Source: JABICX01 sp964528765 (GTDB lineage Archaea; Nanobdellota; Nanobdellia; UBA10117; JABICX01). Taken from it: 24,800 bases of DNA. The position numbers and the translations under genes were made by a program. The DNA lies in assembly GCA_964528765.1 (NCBI GenBank), contig CAZGVA010000012.1, positions 1 to 24,800 on the forward strand, written 5' to 3'. The notes under the pieces were generated by a model, which was not told the DNA's origin, did no database searches, and was given only the letters and a program-made list of their open reading frames with translations. Shown piece by piece: positions 1 to 6,981 of the stretch; the stretch's first letter is position 1, and every line of letters begins with the position of its first letter.

Positions 1-687
1 TGAAGGAATATTTCTTACTATAGTATAGAAATCTACATGTTGACTTTTTGTATTAATTTCATGTTGATTATGTTGAATGTTTGGATCTGCAACAATTATT
101 ACTTTAGCTTCTTTGTTTGCAGCAAAACTTAATGTAACTGCAACATTAACATTCTTTGGAAATTTTTTAATTGCTTCAGAAGCAAATCCATTAAATATTT
201 CTGTTTTTTTAGTTAGATGATTATAACCTTGCAAGTTTTGTGGTTTTTTAGTTGTTGTAATGGTTAGCTCATCAATTCCTTCTTGTGCCATAGATAGAAT
301 CATATCAATTCCCCCAATTGCACCACTTGGGAAATAAATTTTACTTCCAACTCGTTTAGTTATTTCTGTAAGTTGATCATATTGTTGACTCATAATTCCG
401 GTATCTAATGAAACAACATCAATACCGTTTTCAAGAATTCTTGGGTCGTATTTTGCAGCAGCATCTGGTGAAGCAGCTTCTACAATAACGTCGGGTTTTA
501 ATGCAATAAGCTCTTCAATATTTGTAACTGCCTGAATGTTTGGATTTTGGATTTTTTCTTTTAGCTTATCAATTGCTTCAGGATAAATATCATATGCTCC
601 AATAATTTCTGCAAAACCTTCTTTTGTGACATATTCAGCAACAATTGTATTAATTGCACCACATCCTAGAAAAGCTACTTTTCTCAT
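1..687 (-). CDS. nadX: L-aspartate dehydrogenase (partial, C-terminus beyond window)
   Basis: Probably oxidises L-aspartate to iminoaspartate with NAD(P)+, feeding quinolinate synthase in de novo NAD synthesis. The 229 residues in the window open with a Rossmann motif (residues 3-10, VAFLGCGA with a bound-nucleotide glycine pattern). They continue with a cap of the aspartate dehydrogenase type: FPSGAIGGID at 119-128, and ADPNIQHNQHE at 200-210, where His206/His209 lie in the conserved DP..xN.H region. The frame is still open at base 1 and about 35 residues are probably missing. The start at 687 overlaps the stop of the preceding gene as ATGA and has a GAGGT ribosome site 7 bases upstream. It is the last visible gene of a four-gene operon containing nicotinate phosphoribosyltransferase, which supports an NAD role. 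The family is clear; the cofactor and true substrate are inferred. Confidence 0.85.
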   Translation of the reverse strand, partial: MRKVAFLGCGAINTIVAEYVTKEGFAEIIGAYDIYPEAIDKLKEKIQNPNIQAVTNIEELIALKPDVIVEAASPDAAAKYDPRILENGIDVVSLDTGIMSQQYDQLTEITKRVGSKIYFPSGAIGGIDMILSMAQEGIDELTITTTKKPQNLQGYNHLTKKTEIFNGFASEAIKKFPKNVNVAVTLSFAANKEAKVIIVADPNIQHNQHEINTKSQHVDFYTIVRNIPS

Positions 688-989
688 CGATGGCTACCTC
701 CAAAATCTGGACCAAATGTTACGGGTTGGGTTTTAGTTGTATATTCCAATTTACCACATCTTTCACAAGTTCGTTCCCAACCATGTTCATCTTTTTTATT
801 ATTCTGGTCATAAATTGCTTCGGGATCAGATCCTTTACCTTCATATCTTAGTAAAATTGGATCAGAAACTTGTCGTACAACTTGTGTAAATTCTGGAAAC
901 ATGTGATTGCAAGCAATTATCCGTGCCTCAGCCTCAGCCAATTCTCCGGACAAACGTGTTACTCGTTTAGTAAGATTTTCAGTAGTCAC
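684..989 (-). CDS. small putative zinc-binding protein in the NAD operon
   Basis: I do not recognise this 101-residue protein. Residues 5-26 look like a short helix or coiled coil. A Cys-x-His pair (C27, H29) and a later Cys-x2-Cys pair (C75, C78, in WERTCERCGK) could together bind one zinc ion. The C-terminus is polar and glycine-rich. It starts with GTG at 989, inside the last codons of the nicotinate phosphoribosyltransferase gene (11-base overlap), with GGAGGT 8 bases upstream. Its stop overlaps the start of the aspartate dehydrogenase gene. This tight coupling implies co-translation with two NAD-pathway enzymes, so a role as partner or regulator of them is plausible but not shown by the sequence. 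Confidence 0.75.
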   Translation of the reverse strand: MTTENLTKRVTRLSGELAEAEARIIACNHMFPEFTQVVRQVSDPILLRYEGKGSDPEAIYDQNNKKDEHGWERTCERCGKLEYTTKTQPVTFGPDFGGSHR

Positions 990-2127
990 TTAAATCAACC
1001 TCCTGCAATTTTTGATTTGGTATAATTGGTCTTCCAATTTTGTGCAGTTCATGGAAAATTCCTGCATCATCCCAATGACCCATTATGTCTGCAGTTGCTG
1101 TGTGGTATCCTGTTGAGAAACCTGCGCCAATAAATCCAAATAACTTCATATTGTATTTTTCTTCTACATCGACAAATGCTTGTGTTTTAGCAGGATTACT
1201 AAATCCACTTGTTAGTGCGTTCTCTAACTTATAACCGGCTTCTTTGAAAGTTTTTGTAGCAGCTAACACTCCCAAAACAGTTACACCTTTTCCAGATAAA
1301 TATTTCTTTTCAGTTGAATCTCCACCCTGCATTACGTTTGCACCATTTGTATCAAATCGTGGACCCCAGAATTTTTCTCCAAGTGCTTCTGCAACTGCAA
1401 GCGTGTCTGTAATTTCTTTGTTGAATGTATCTGCTAAGAAAACTCTTGGAACACTTGAGTCAATATGTTTGTCAAATGCCTCCATAACTTTGGCTGCATA
1501 GTTTTTAATACCATATTTCATAGCAAAGATGAGTGTGGCTGCATGAGGAGTTGTTCCACCACCTTTTTGTCCATATGTTCCTGCGCCAATATCGGTTGAA
1601 GCAGATTTAAATCCACCATCATAAGCTGCTCTTGCAAGTTCTGCATCTTGTTCTGGTGCAAAATGTCTAGCACCAAAATAACCACAAGCTCTTGGACCAA
1701 AGCTACTCTTTCTAAGAATGTCCGTTATTGCACTGGCATTTTCTTTAACCTTTTCTGGATCGGGATCTGGCAGTCCATTGGCTTTACTTGTTCTTCCAGA
1801 TATTCTTTGAAGGTAATCTGTTTCAAGCTCAACAAAATCTTGGGATTGACCGTCAATGTACATTAATGTTTCACATGATTCAAATCGATCACCATCATTT
1901 AATGCCCAAATTTTACCACCATGCTCAGCGAATTTTGGACTGAAATGATTAATAGCAGCTATAGCTTCATCAATTCCACCGACAATACCTGGCTTTCGAA
2001 TAAATACTTGCTGTCGTACGCGAGGATTGATACCTTCTTCTTCAAGGATTTTGGAGAGTCTAAGAAAGTACTTATCTGCTCCAGGTCGGTGACTTACTGG
2101 GAATTCAAATTCAGTTTTTCGTTTCAT
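979..2127 (-). CDS. pncB: nicotinate phosphoribosyltransferase
   Basis: Transfers phosphoribose from PRPP to nicotinic acid, giving nicotinate mononucleotide, the salvage entry to NAD. The 382-residue length fits the short archaeal form. Visible family motifs are GARHFAPE (152-159), GTTPHA (191-196, with the His usually tied to ATP-dependent phosphorylation), the acidic LADTFN strand (231-236), RFDTNG (257-262), TSGF (306-309) and a glycine-rich phosphate-binding turn GAGFSTG (334-340). The ATG at 2127 overlaps the previous stop as ATGA and follows a GGAGGT site. The next gene starts inside its end. With aspartate dehydrogenase in the same operon, both de novo and salvage NAD routes seem to be controlled together. 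A quinolinate or nicotinamide phosphoribosyltransferase of the same fold is the main alternative. Confidence 0.85.
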   Translation of the reverse strand: MKRKTEFEFPVSHRPGADKYFLRLSKILEEEGINPRVRQQVFIRKPGIVGGIDEAIAAINHFSPKFAEHGGKIWALNDGDRFESCETLMYIDGQSQDFVELETDYLQRISGRTSKANGLPDPDPEKVKENASAITDILRKSSFGPRACGYFGARHFAPEQDAELARAAYDGGFKSASTDIGAGTYGQKGGGTTPHAATLIFAMKYGIKNYAAKVMEAFDKHIDSSVPRVFLADTFNKEITDTLAVAEALGEKFWGPRFDTNGANVMQGGDSTEKKYLSGKGVTVLGVLAATKTFKEAGYKLENALTSGFSNPAKTQAFVDVEEKYNMKLFGFIGAGFSTGYHTATADIMGHWDDAGIFHELHKIGRPIIPNQKLQEVDLSDY

Positions 2128-2753
2128 TGTGCGTTACCTCCAATAGTTGATCGATTAATCACACTATTATTGATTATGATTAGTTCAGGCGATTTGCTAG
2201 ACATATTAGCGAATTGAGCATAGTTATCTCCTAAGAAATTATCTTTTTCTTTAGGATTAAAAGATTCGTTTATTACATGTTCATTAGTTACTTCTTCTTC
2301 AAATTCAATTTCGTCATCAAATTCTTCTTGAGCTTCAAGATCTTCAAGATCATATTGCGTTAATAGATAATGTACGTTGAGCTCAATAAATGGCATAAGT
2401 TTTGCACCATATTGGCCAGGCCCGTCTAAGAAATTTATTTTAACGGAATCTACTGTGTGGTTTTTTTTGCGTAGATTGTGTGTTGTTTTTTGTTCGTTAA
2501 TATGCTCTTCAAGTAAACCATATCCTGGAAGATATTTTGGATAGTCATAGTTTTGTTTTACACTTCCATCGAATAGATCTTTTACTCTTACACGTTCACA
2601 TAGTGATAATTCTCCGTGATGTTTTCCACCTTTTATAAATTCACGCATCGCATTTTCAATTGAATCTTGTTTAGTTATGCAGTATTCATTCCATGTATCT
2701 CTGAAATCACCGTCTTTGTATGTTTCTATTACATAATATGTTTCGTTTGTCAT
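2124..2753 (-). CDS. orphan protein, first gene of the NAD operon
   Basis: I do not recognise this 209-residue protein. The N-terminal 60 residues (TYYVIETYKDGDFRDTWNEY onward) look like a small alpha/beta domain. The middle is basic, residues 135-165 are strongly acidic (many Glu and Asp), and the tail is Asn/Ser-rich. There is no signal peptide or membrane segment. I start it at 2753 rather than at an in-frame codon 36 bases upstream, because an AAGGCGG purine stretch precedes this ATG and the upstream residues (ITRRRKT) look untranslated. Its stop overlaps the nicotinate phosphoribosyltransferase ATG. It is first behind the operon promoter, which makes it a candidate accessory or regulatory protein for NAD synthesis, by position only. 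Confidence 0.7.
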   Translation of the reverse strand: MTNETYYVIETYKDGDFRDTWNEYCITKQDSIENAMREFIKGGKHHGELSLCERVRVKDLFDGSVKQNYDYPKYLPGYGLLEEHINEQKTTHNLRKKNHTVDSVKINFLDGPGQYGAKLMPFIELNVHYLLTQYDLEDLEAQEEFDDEIEFEEEVTNEHVINESFNPKEKDNFLGDNYAQFANMSSKSPELIIINNSVINRSTIGGNAQ

Positions 2754-2860
2754 TGTTTTCCGCCTTCTTGTTATTTTTACACTAAGCACAACCTAAAAAA
2801 AGCGATCCAGTTTGAATCGCATGTATTTACTTGGCTTAATGTATCTATAACACTAACCCC

Positions 2861-2870
2861 ATATATAAAG
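2861..2870 (-). promoter_or_regulatory. TATA box of the NAD operon
   Basis: The minus strand reads CTTTATATAT here, a good archaeal TATA element. Transcription would begin near 2838, leaving a leader of about 85 bases before the first gene at 2753. That is unlike most first genes in this window, which look leaderless. The leader contains a short inverted repeat (GCGAT at 2802-2806 with ATCGC at 2816-2820). Confidence 0.6.
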
Positions 2871-2888
2871 ATTGTGAAATTGTTAATG

Positions 2889-2907
2889 TTACACTAAGTA
2901 AGTGTAA
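2889..2907. promoter_or_regulatory. palindromic candidate operator upstream of the NAD operon
   Basis: TTACACT (2889-2895) and AGTGTAA (2901-2907) form a perfect 7-base inverted repeat with a 5-base spacer, about 20 bases upstream of the TATA box. The 10-mer TTACACTAAG starting at 2889 recurs at 2777-2786 in the leader just before the first gene, so a second, half-type site may exist. The binding protein is unknown. Confidence 0.5.
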
Positions 2908-2981
2908 AAAAGCAATACCTCACTAAAATGTAATTAAGAATTAACTAGTAAATGTAGTGTCTCCTTCGATTGTAACCTGAT

Positions 2982-3386
2982 TTATTTTTTCTTCCTTGCA
3001 AAATATAATAATCCTAAACCTACAACAAATAATAAACTAACACCTTTTCCTTTGTATTTAACACCTGGATCGCTTTTATATTGCTCTGATTGTTGGATTA
3101 TTTTATCCATAACTTCTCCTTTGGGCATTACTCTTGCAGTGCCATCTTGCGTAGATATAATGCTGTATCCTTCTTGAGCCATATCGTATTGTAATTTAAA
3201 GTCTTGTTCATATATGCAAGCGTGTTTACCTGTATAAATGTTTATTTGATTTTCATCATATATTTCAGGAGCATATGCAATTATGTCATTAATTTGCTCT
3301 TCAGTTATATCGCTGCATTCTTCAGGAATTTCGGCAATAGCTAACGATATTGAAAAAAGTAAAATCAAAAATATTAATTTTTTCAT
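2982..3386 (-). CDS. small secreted or membrane-anchored protein
   Basis: The 134-residue protein is not recognised as a family, but its topology is clear. Residues 1-18 are a signal peptide (MKK followed by a hydrophobic stretch ending in AIA). The outer domain is about 95 residues long, with two cysteines (C24, C57) that could form a disulfide. Residues 115-129 form one membrane helix, followed by a positive RKKK tail. This is a type I membrane protein layout exposing a small domain at the cell surface. A TATA-like CTTTATATTAA lies about 25 bases before the ATG, so the transcript is probably leaderless and monocistronic. It lies directly after deoxyhypusine synthase but has its own promoter. 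Confidence 0.75.
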   Translation of the reverse strand: MKKLIFLILLFSISLAIAEIPEECSDITEEQINDIIAYAPEIYDENQINIYTGKHACIYEQDFKLQYDMAQEGYSIISTQDGTARVMPKGEVMDKIIQQSEQYKSDPGVKYKGKGVSLLFVVGLGLLYFARKKK

Positions 3387-3422
3387 AGATAACTTAATTA
3401 ATTATTTAATATAAAGTTATCT
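3387..3422. repeat. inverted repeat between deoxyhypusine synthase and the secreted-protein gene
   Basis: AGATAACTT (3387-3395) and AAGTTATCT (3414-3422) are perfect 9-base inverted arms around an 18-base AT-rich spacer that holds the TATA box of the downstream gene. The right arm covers the stop codon of the upstream gene. It could be an operator for the secreted-protein gene or a weak stem-loop at the end of the upstream message. Confidence 0.5.
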
Positions 3423-4338
3423 AGCTATTTACTAAAAGCGGGAGAATAATCGTTGCATCGCCTTCGATTGTAACATGTTTTGCTTGTTCTTTCATCTTGC
3501 CCCAAGAAATTGCTTCTCTTGTTCTAGCACCTGAAAGAGTTCCATCATGTTCTGGATGCGTTGTAATGTATATTGCATAATCAAGTCCGCCTCGAAATTG
3601 AGACCACCAAATAATATGATGTTTTTGTGGTCCACCTGCCGCTACAAGTGCTCCAACTTTCTTTGCATCAGTCATCCGAATAAAAATATCTTGTTCATCT
3701 TCAAATAAATTAATTTTGAAATCTTTGTGAGTTTGCCAGAACATCCACATTTGAGTTCCAAGAACACCATCTAGTGGAGCTGGAGTATAAACTGGAATTT
3801 GATTTTTCCAAGCCCAATAAAGTGTTGATTCTTCACAGTTTTTTAGCTTTGAAATTTCTTTACCAATAGCCCAAATTAAATCTTTCATGTTCCACTCTTT
3901 TTTTTGTTTGTAGAATTTTTCTAACATTGGTTGAACTTTATCTTCCATAAACGGTCCATAGCTATCTTTCGGAACTAGAATATTTCCCAATCTCATAAGT
4001 CCTTTTTGATGAAGTTCAATATCATCTGCTTCAAATTTTCCGGGAAGATAGTTTTTGTGTAATCGAATAATATCGTGTGCAATTGAGCCAACAGATGTTA
4101 GCCACATATTAATTTTCTTTTCTTTTAGAAGATCGCGAATAACTCCTCTTGAACCTGCAGCAGATAAGCATGAATATGTTGCTAAGATGCGTAAGTCACA
4201 ATTCTTTTGAGTGTCTTTCCAAATATCTGCACCTTCAGCTAATTTCTTAGCCGTAAATCCGCCTGCTTCGGAAAATTGTTTGATTAGTTCTTTTACAGAT
4301 GTTTCCGAGCTAACGCTAATATCTTTAATTTGTTTCAT
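3421..4338 (-). CDS. dys: deoxyhypusine synthase
   Basis: Transfers the aminobutyl group of spermidine to a lysine of translation factor aIF5A, the first step of hypusine formation. The 305-residue protein has GGFTAKKLAEG near the N-terminus (26-36), the IPVYTPAPLDG segment (181-191), GGPQKHHI (235-242) and SGARTREAISWGK (269-281), whose Lys281 is the expected covalent-intermediate lysine. A GTG at 4377 would add 13 residues but lies inside the eS31 gene. I chose the ATG at 4338, five bases after the eS31 stop, because family similarity begins there. It is the last gene of the Rpo7-Spt4-eS24-eS31 series, so it is probably co-transcribed with translation genes. The aIF5A gene itself is not in the window. 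Confidence 0.92.
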   Translation of the reverse strand: MKQIKDISVSSETSVKELIKQFSEAGGFTAKKLAEGADIWKDTQKNCDLRILATYSCLSAAGSRGVIRDLLKEKKINMWLTSVGSIAHDIIRLHKNYLPGKFEADDIELHQKGLMRLGNILVPKDSYGPFMEDKVQPMLEKFYKQKKEWNMKDLIWAIGKEISKLKNCEESTLYWAWKNQIPVYTPAPLDGVLGTQMWMFWQTHKDFKINLFEDEQDIFIRMTDAKKVGALVAAGGPQKHHIIWWSQFRGGLDYAIYITTHPEHDGTLSGARTREAISWGKMKEQAKHVTIEGDATIILPLLVNS

Positions 4339-4342
4339 AATT

Positions 4343-4546
4343 TTATGGAGAACTCTTTTTAAATTCAGTAAAACCACATTTTCCGCAATGGAATCTATTT
4401 TTGTGTTCAGCCATGAAAACAGCTACACCACATTTTGGACATTCGCGCTTGTTTTTTTGTCCATTTGGATAATAATCTCCTTTTCTTGTTGATTTAGATG
4501 GTTTTCTTTGTTTCTTACCTTTTACATTAGATTTTTTTATACCCAT
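4343..4546 (-). CDS. rps27ae: 30S ribosomal protein eS31 (S27ae)
   Basis: A small-subunit ribosomal protein of 67 residues, the normal archaeal length without the ubiquitin fusion seen in eukaryotes. The N-terminal half is strongly basic. A zinc ribbon follows, with CPKCG and CGKCG pairs separated by 17 residues (first pair near 36-39, second near 55-58). The phrase GVAVFMAEHKNRFHCGKCG is typical of the family. The start overlaps the eS24 stop by one base (TAATG), so the two are translationally coupled. Confidence 0.95.
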   Translation of the reverse strand: MGIKKSNVKGKKQRKPSKSTRKGDYYPNGQKNKRECPKCGVAVFMAEHKNRFHCGKCGFTEFKKSSP

Positions 4547-4929
4547 TATTCTTTAGCCTCTTCTTTCTTTTCTTCAGTAGTTTCTGATTTAACGTCTTCA
4601 ACTGGTTTTTTTTCAGTTGCTACGGGAGCTTCTTCTTCGATTTTTTTAGCTGGCTTTTGTGCGTTTCTTTTAACGATATATTTTAATTCTTTTTTTTCAA
4701 GGTCTTCTTTTGATTTGTAAATATGTGCAGTGCCTTTAATTTCAGCTTTACCAAATTCAGAATGAATATTTATAACCGCAATTGTTTCTGTTTTTTTTCC
4801 AGTTTTTGCTGAAATAAGATTTTTAACTTCTTGTCTCGTTGGTGTTGAACCGGTTTGAGTAGCTGTGAAAGATACATCTTCTCTATCAAATAAGTTATTT
4901 TTTTCTTGTTTAATAATTTTGAATTCCAT
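4546..4929 (-). CDS. rps24e: 30S ribosomal protein eS24 with charged tail
   Basis: The small-subunit ribosomal protein eS24. Residues 1-90 carry the family core (RQEVKNLISAKTG, then VINIHSEFGKAEIKGTAHIY). Residues from about 92 to 127 form a low-complexity extension rich in Lys, Glu, Pro and Ala that is longer than the compact archaeal form. Its stop overlaps the eS31 start by one base, and the Spt4 stop lies one base upstream of its ATG, so it is part of a single operon. The eS19 and eL31 proteins in this window have similar charged tails. Confidence 0.93.
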   Translation of the reverse strand: MEFKIIKQEKNNLFDREDVSFTATQTGSTPTRQEVKNLISAKTGKKTETIAVINIHSEFGKAEIKGTAHIYKSKEDLEKKELKYIVKRNAQKPAKKIEEEAPVATEKKPVEDVKSETTEEKKEEAKE

Positions 4930-4930
4930 T

Positions 4931-5110
4931 TTACCTCAATGCAAATTCTCCTGCAGAATCAAGCTTCATTTTTTGTGCAATTTCAGATTTAGAAGCATCA
5001 ATAATTATTACTCGACCTTTCCAGGTTTCATTAAGTTTAGTGCTTTGGCAAACAGGACATTTATCACCTATTACCAATCTTTTACATTCTTTACACATTT
5101 TTTTTGCCAT
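4931..5110 (-). CDS. spt4: transcription elongation factor Spt4 (RNA polymerase subunit E'')
   Basis: A 59-residue zinc protein that pairs with Spt5 to keep archaeal RNA polymerase processive. Translating the minus strand gives MAKKMCKECKRLVIGDKCPV at the start. The zinc site is CKEC (C6, C9) and CPVC (C18, C21). The typical ending DSAGEFALR matches the Spt4 C-terminus, where a glycine and an aromatic residue are usual. It is too short for many gene finders but lies exactly in its usual place between Rpo7 and eS24, with one base between it and each neighbour. Confidence 0.93.
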   Translation of the reverse strand: MAKKMCKECKRLVIGDKCPVCQSTKLNETWKGRVIIIDASKSEIAQKMKLDSAGEFALR

Positions 5111-5111
5111 T

Positions 5112-5690
5112 TTATTTTGCAGCTTTTGCTAATTTAACTGTCTCCTTATTTTCTTTTTTTATTTGTTCAGCAATCCATTCGATTTTTCCTAAGTATTCTT
5201 GTCTCATAGTTAGTCCAATTTTTGGCTCGTTTGTGTCTTTAATACTTACTGCGACAATTCTTGCACGAACTTTATCGCCCTTTTTCAATACTTTTTTGGA
5301 ATCTTTACCAAGTAAAGTTCCTTCTTTACTAATGGATACAAAATCGTCCATTGTTTGGGATATGTGCACCATACCTTCAAAAGATCCAAAGTCAATAAAT
5401 GCACCAAATTTTGCAATGTCTCTGATTTCACCTTCAATTAATTCATTAATTTCAGGTCCAAAGTGAATTGCTTTGAATATAACATTATAAAATGCAGCAC
5501 CGTTACCAGGTACTAAAACGCCTTCACCGATTTTAATAATCTCAATTATTTTAATTATTCTACCTAATTCATTGTTAATCTGACCCACATAAGTTATTTC
5601 TAGTTGTTTAGCCACAGAATCTTTTAGATCTTCGCTAAATAAACGTGGTTCAATTCTAACAACACCTTCGATTTCAGATAAAGCATACAT
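5112..5690 (-). CDS. rpo7: DNA-directed RNA polymerase subunit Rpo7 (E')
   Basis: The stalk subunit of archaeal RNA polymerase, which pairs with Rpo4 (encoded at 13799-14143 here) and binds nascent RNA. The 192-residue protein has the N-terminal tip domain (MYALSEIEGVVRIEPRLF, then GVLVPGNGAAFYNVIFKAIHF around residues 57-77). An S1 RNA-binding domain follows (about 82-165, with GEIRDIAKFGAFIDFGSFEG and MVHISQ). The C-terminal lysine-rich helix is an extension. The gene follows the radical SAM gene by 27 bases and is followed by Spt4 after one base. The Rpo7-Spt4-eS24-eS31 order is the standard archaeal one. Confidence 0.95.
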   Translation of the reverse strand: MYALSEIEGVVRIEPRLFSEDLKDSVAKQLEITYVGQINNELGRIIKIIEIIKIGEGVLVPGNGAAFYNVIFKAIHFGPEINELIEGEIRDIAKFGAFIDFGSFEGMVHISQTMDDFVSISKEGTLLGKDSKKVLKKGDKVRARIVAVSIKDTNEPKIGLTMRQEYLGKIEWIAEQIKKENKETVKLAKAAK

Positions 5691-5717
5691 TATAATATTA
5701 AGGAGAAAGACCCTTTT

Positions 5718-6674
5718 TTAAAGCTTGTGTTCGGCTTTCTTGTGATTACGTCTAAGGAACTTTGTAGTAGCGTATATATTTTGATTAAAGGTAAGATTAC
5801 ATATTTTACACTTTTCGGGATAATGATAATTGAATGTTTTTCTAAATATCTGGAATTTTTTAGAGTTCCAAGCGTCTTTTTTTAATATATTACCGAAATT
5901 CATATTGTCAAATAGATTACAACAAGGATACATTTCACCTGCGTAATTTATATACGCTCCAAAATGTATTTTAAAACAAAAAGGCGTATGAATATATCGG
6001 GAGTACTGTATTTTTTTAATGTGTTTATTTGCTTTTTTTATTTTAGAGATTTTCTTATCTGCAAAAAATCGATTATATTTTTTAGTTGATCGTATGGTTT
6101 TTATATTCCATATAATATCTGAGGGCAGTGATTTACCTAATTTTATTAAATCATCTACATTATCAGGTAAAAGAACAGTATTTACTACGATGGCAGTTTT
6201 TACACCTAATTCTTTTTTTACATCCAATGCGATATCTAAAGCATGCATAACTTTTTTATTTGAAATGCCGCGAAGGTTATAATATATTTTATCAGTACCA
6301 TCTATTGATAGGATTAATCGGTTTAGTCCAGCTTCGAATATCTGACGTACATTATTTTTATTTAATGTTGTACCGTTTGTGATTGTATCGACGTATATAC
6401 CTTTTTTTGATGCATACGCAATCATTTTTGCTAAATTACGGTTAAGAAGCGGTTCACCGAACCCTGTTAAATTAATTACTTTTAATTTTGGAAACGTAGA
6501 TAATATTTTTTTAAATGTTTCAAAGCTCATATTTTTATTTAAGGTATAGGGTAGCTCTTTTCTTAGGCACATTTTGCAATTTAAATTGCAAGTAGATGTT
6601 GGTTCAATTTGCATAAATATCGGCTCTGGCGCTTTTCCTGAACACCGAATACCGGAGAATACTCTGGAAAACAT
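5718..6674 (-). CDS. radical SAM/SPASM-domain protein
   Basis: A 318-residue radical SAM enzyme of unknown substrate. The first iron-sulfur cluster motif is CNLNCKMC (C29, C33, C36). GFGEPLL (71-77) is the glycine-rich SAM-binding strand, followed by a TIM-barrel-like run (DTITNGT, LILSIDGT). The C-terminal part has further cysteines at C233, C251, C252, C289 and C292, arranged like a SPASM or twitch auxiliary cluster domain. Such enzymes modify peptides, proteins or cell-wall-related molecules. It lies between the PIN-domain gene and Rpo7, breaking the usual housekeeping order. Its AAGGAGAT ribosome site is inside the last codons of the PIN gene, two bases after which it starts. No precursor peptide gene is visible next to it. 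Family call firm, function open. Confidence 0.85.
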   Translation of the reverse strand: MFSRVFSGIRCSGKAPEPIFMQIEPTSTCNLNCKMCLRKELPYTLNKNMSFETFKKILSTFPKLKVINLTGFGEPLLNRNLAKMIAYASKKGIYVDTITNGTTLNKNNVRQIFEAGLNRLILSIDGTDKIYYNLRGISNKKVMHALDIALDVKKELGVKTAIVVNTVLLPDNVDDLIKLGKSLPSDIIWNIKTIRSTKKYNRFFADKKISKIKKANKHIKKIQYSRYIHTPFCFKIHFGAYINYAGEMYPCCNLFDNMNFGNILKKDAWNSKKFQIFRKTFNYHYPEKCKICNLTFNQNIYATTKFLRRNHKKAEHKL

Positions 6675-6675
6675 A

Positions 6676-6981
6676 TTATCTCCTTTTTAACTCTTTGTCA
6701 AAAGTGTATATTTTGCAATTATTTATTTTTGCATATTCTTGAATTCGATCATCAGCATGACCTTTTGCAAGTTTAATTATCTTCCAATTATTGTGTTTAA
6801 TAATATTTAGTGCGAGTTTTGAAGCCAATCTATCTGACTCTTTTTTTGCTTCATTAGATAATTTTTTTAATTCAGTAATTACTAAATTAGGTATAAGAAT
6901 TTGTCCATCAATAATTTGGTTTAAGTCTTGTTTTTTCTTTACAGCATAAACTAATGCGTTGGTATCAATTATTACTTTCAT
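6676..6981 (-). CDS. Fcf1/VapC9-type PIN-domain nuclease, short C-terminus
   Basis: A PIN-domain RNase-like protein that in this gene neighbourhood is usually the archaeal relative of Fcf1/Utp24, a candidate pre-rRNA processing enzyme. The acidic metal-binding residues are present: D6 (VIIDTNAL), E37 (VITELKKL), D77/D78 (GHADDRI) and D95 (TFDKELKRR). At 101 residues it ends immediately after the last acidic residue. The final strand and tail that usually follow (homologues are about 120-130 residues) are missing. The reading frame closes exactly where the radical SAM gene starts. It overlaps the upstream trmY gene by 17 bases. A VapC-type toxin is unlikely because there is no antitoxin and the neighbours are all translation genes. 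Confidence 0.8.
   Translation of the reverse strand: MKVIIDTNALVYAVKKKQDLNQIIDGQILIPNLVITELKKLSNEAKKESDRLASKLALNIIKHNNWKIIKLAKGHADDRIQEYAKINNCKIYTFDKELKRR

Noticed and set aside
1244..1501. Plus-strand frame of 85 codons opposite nicotinate phosphoribosyltransferase
   Set aside because: It is the complement of a strongly conserved gene and has no ribosome site or family likeness.
2802..2820. Possible tRNA T-arm (GCGAT/ATCGC) in the NAD operon leader
   Set aside because: The loop has 9 bases instead of 7, and no acceptor, D or anticodon arms can be placed around it.
4339..4377. Longer deoxyhypusine synthase starting with GTG at 4377
   Set aside because: The 13 extra residues lie within the eS31 coding region and are unlike the family N-terminus.
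6676..6981. VapC toxin of a toxin-antitoxin pair
   Set aside because: No antitoxin gene precedes it. The upstream overlap is with trmY, and the setting is the archaeal translation cluster where Fcf1-type PIN proteins occur.
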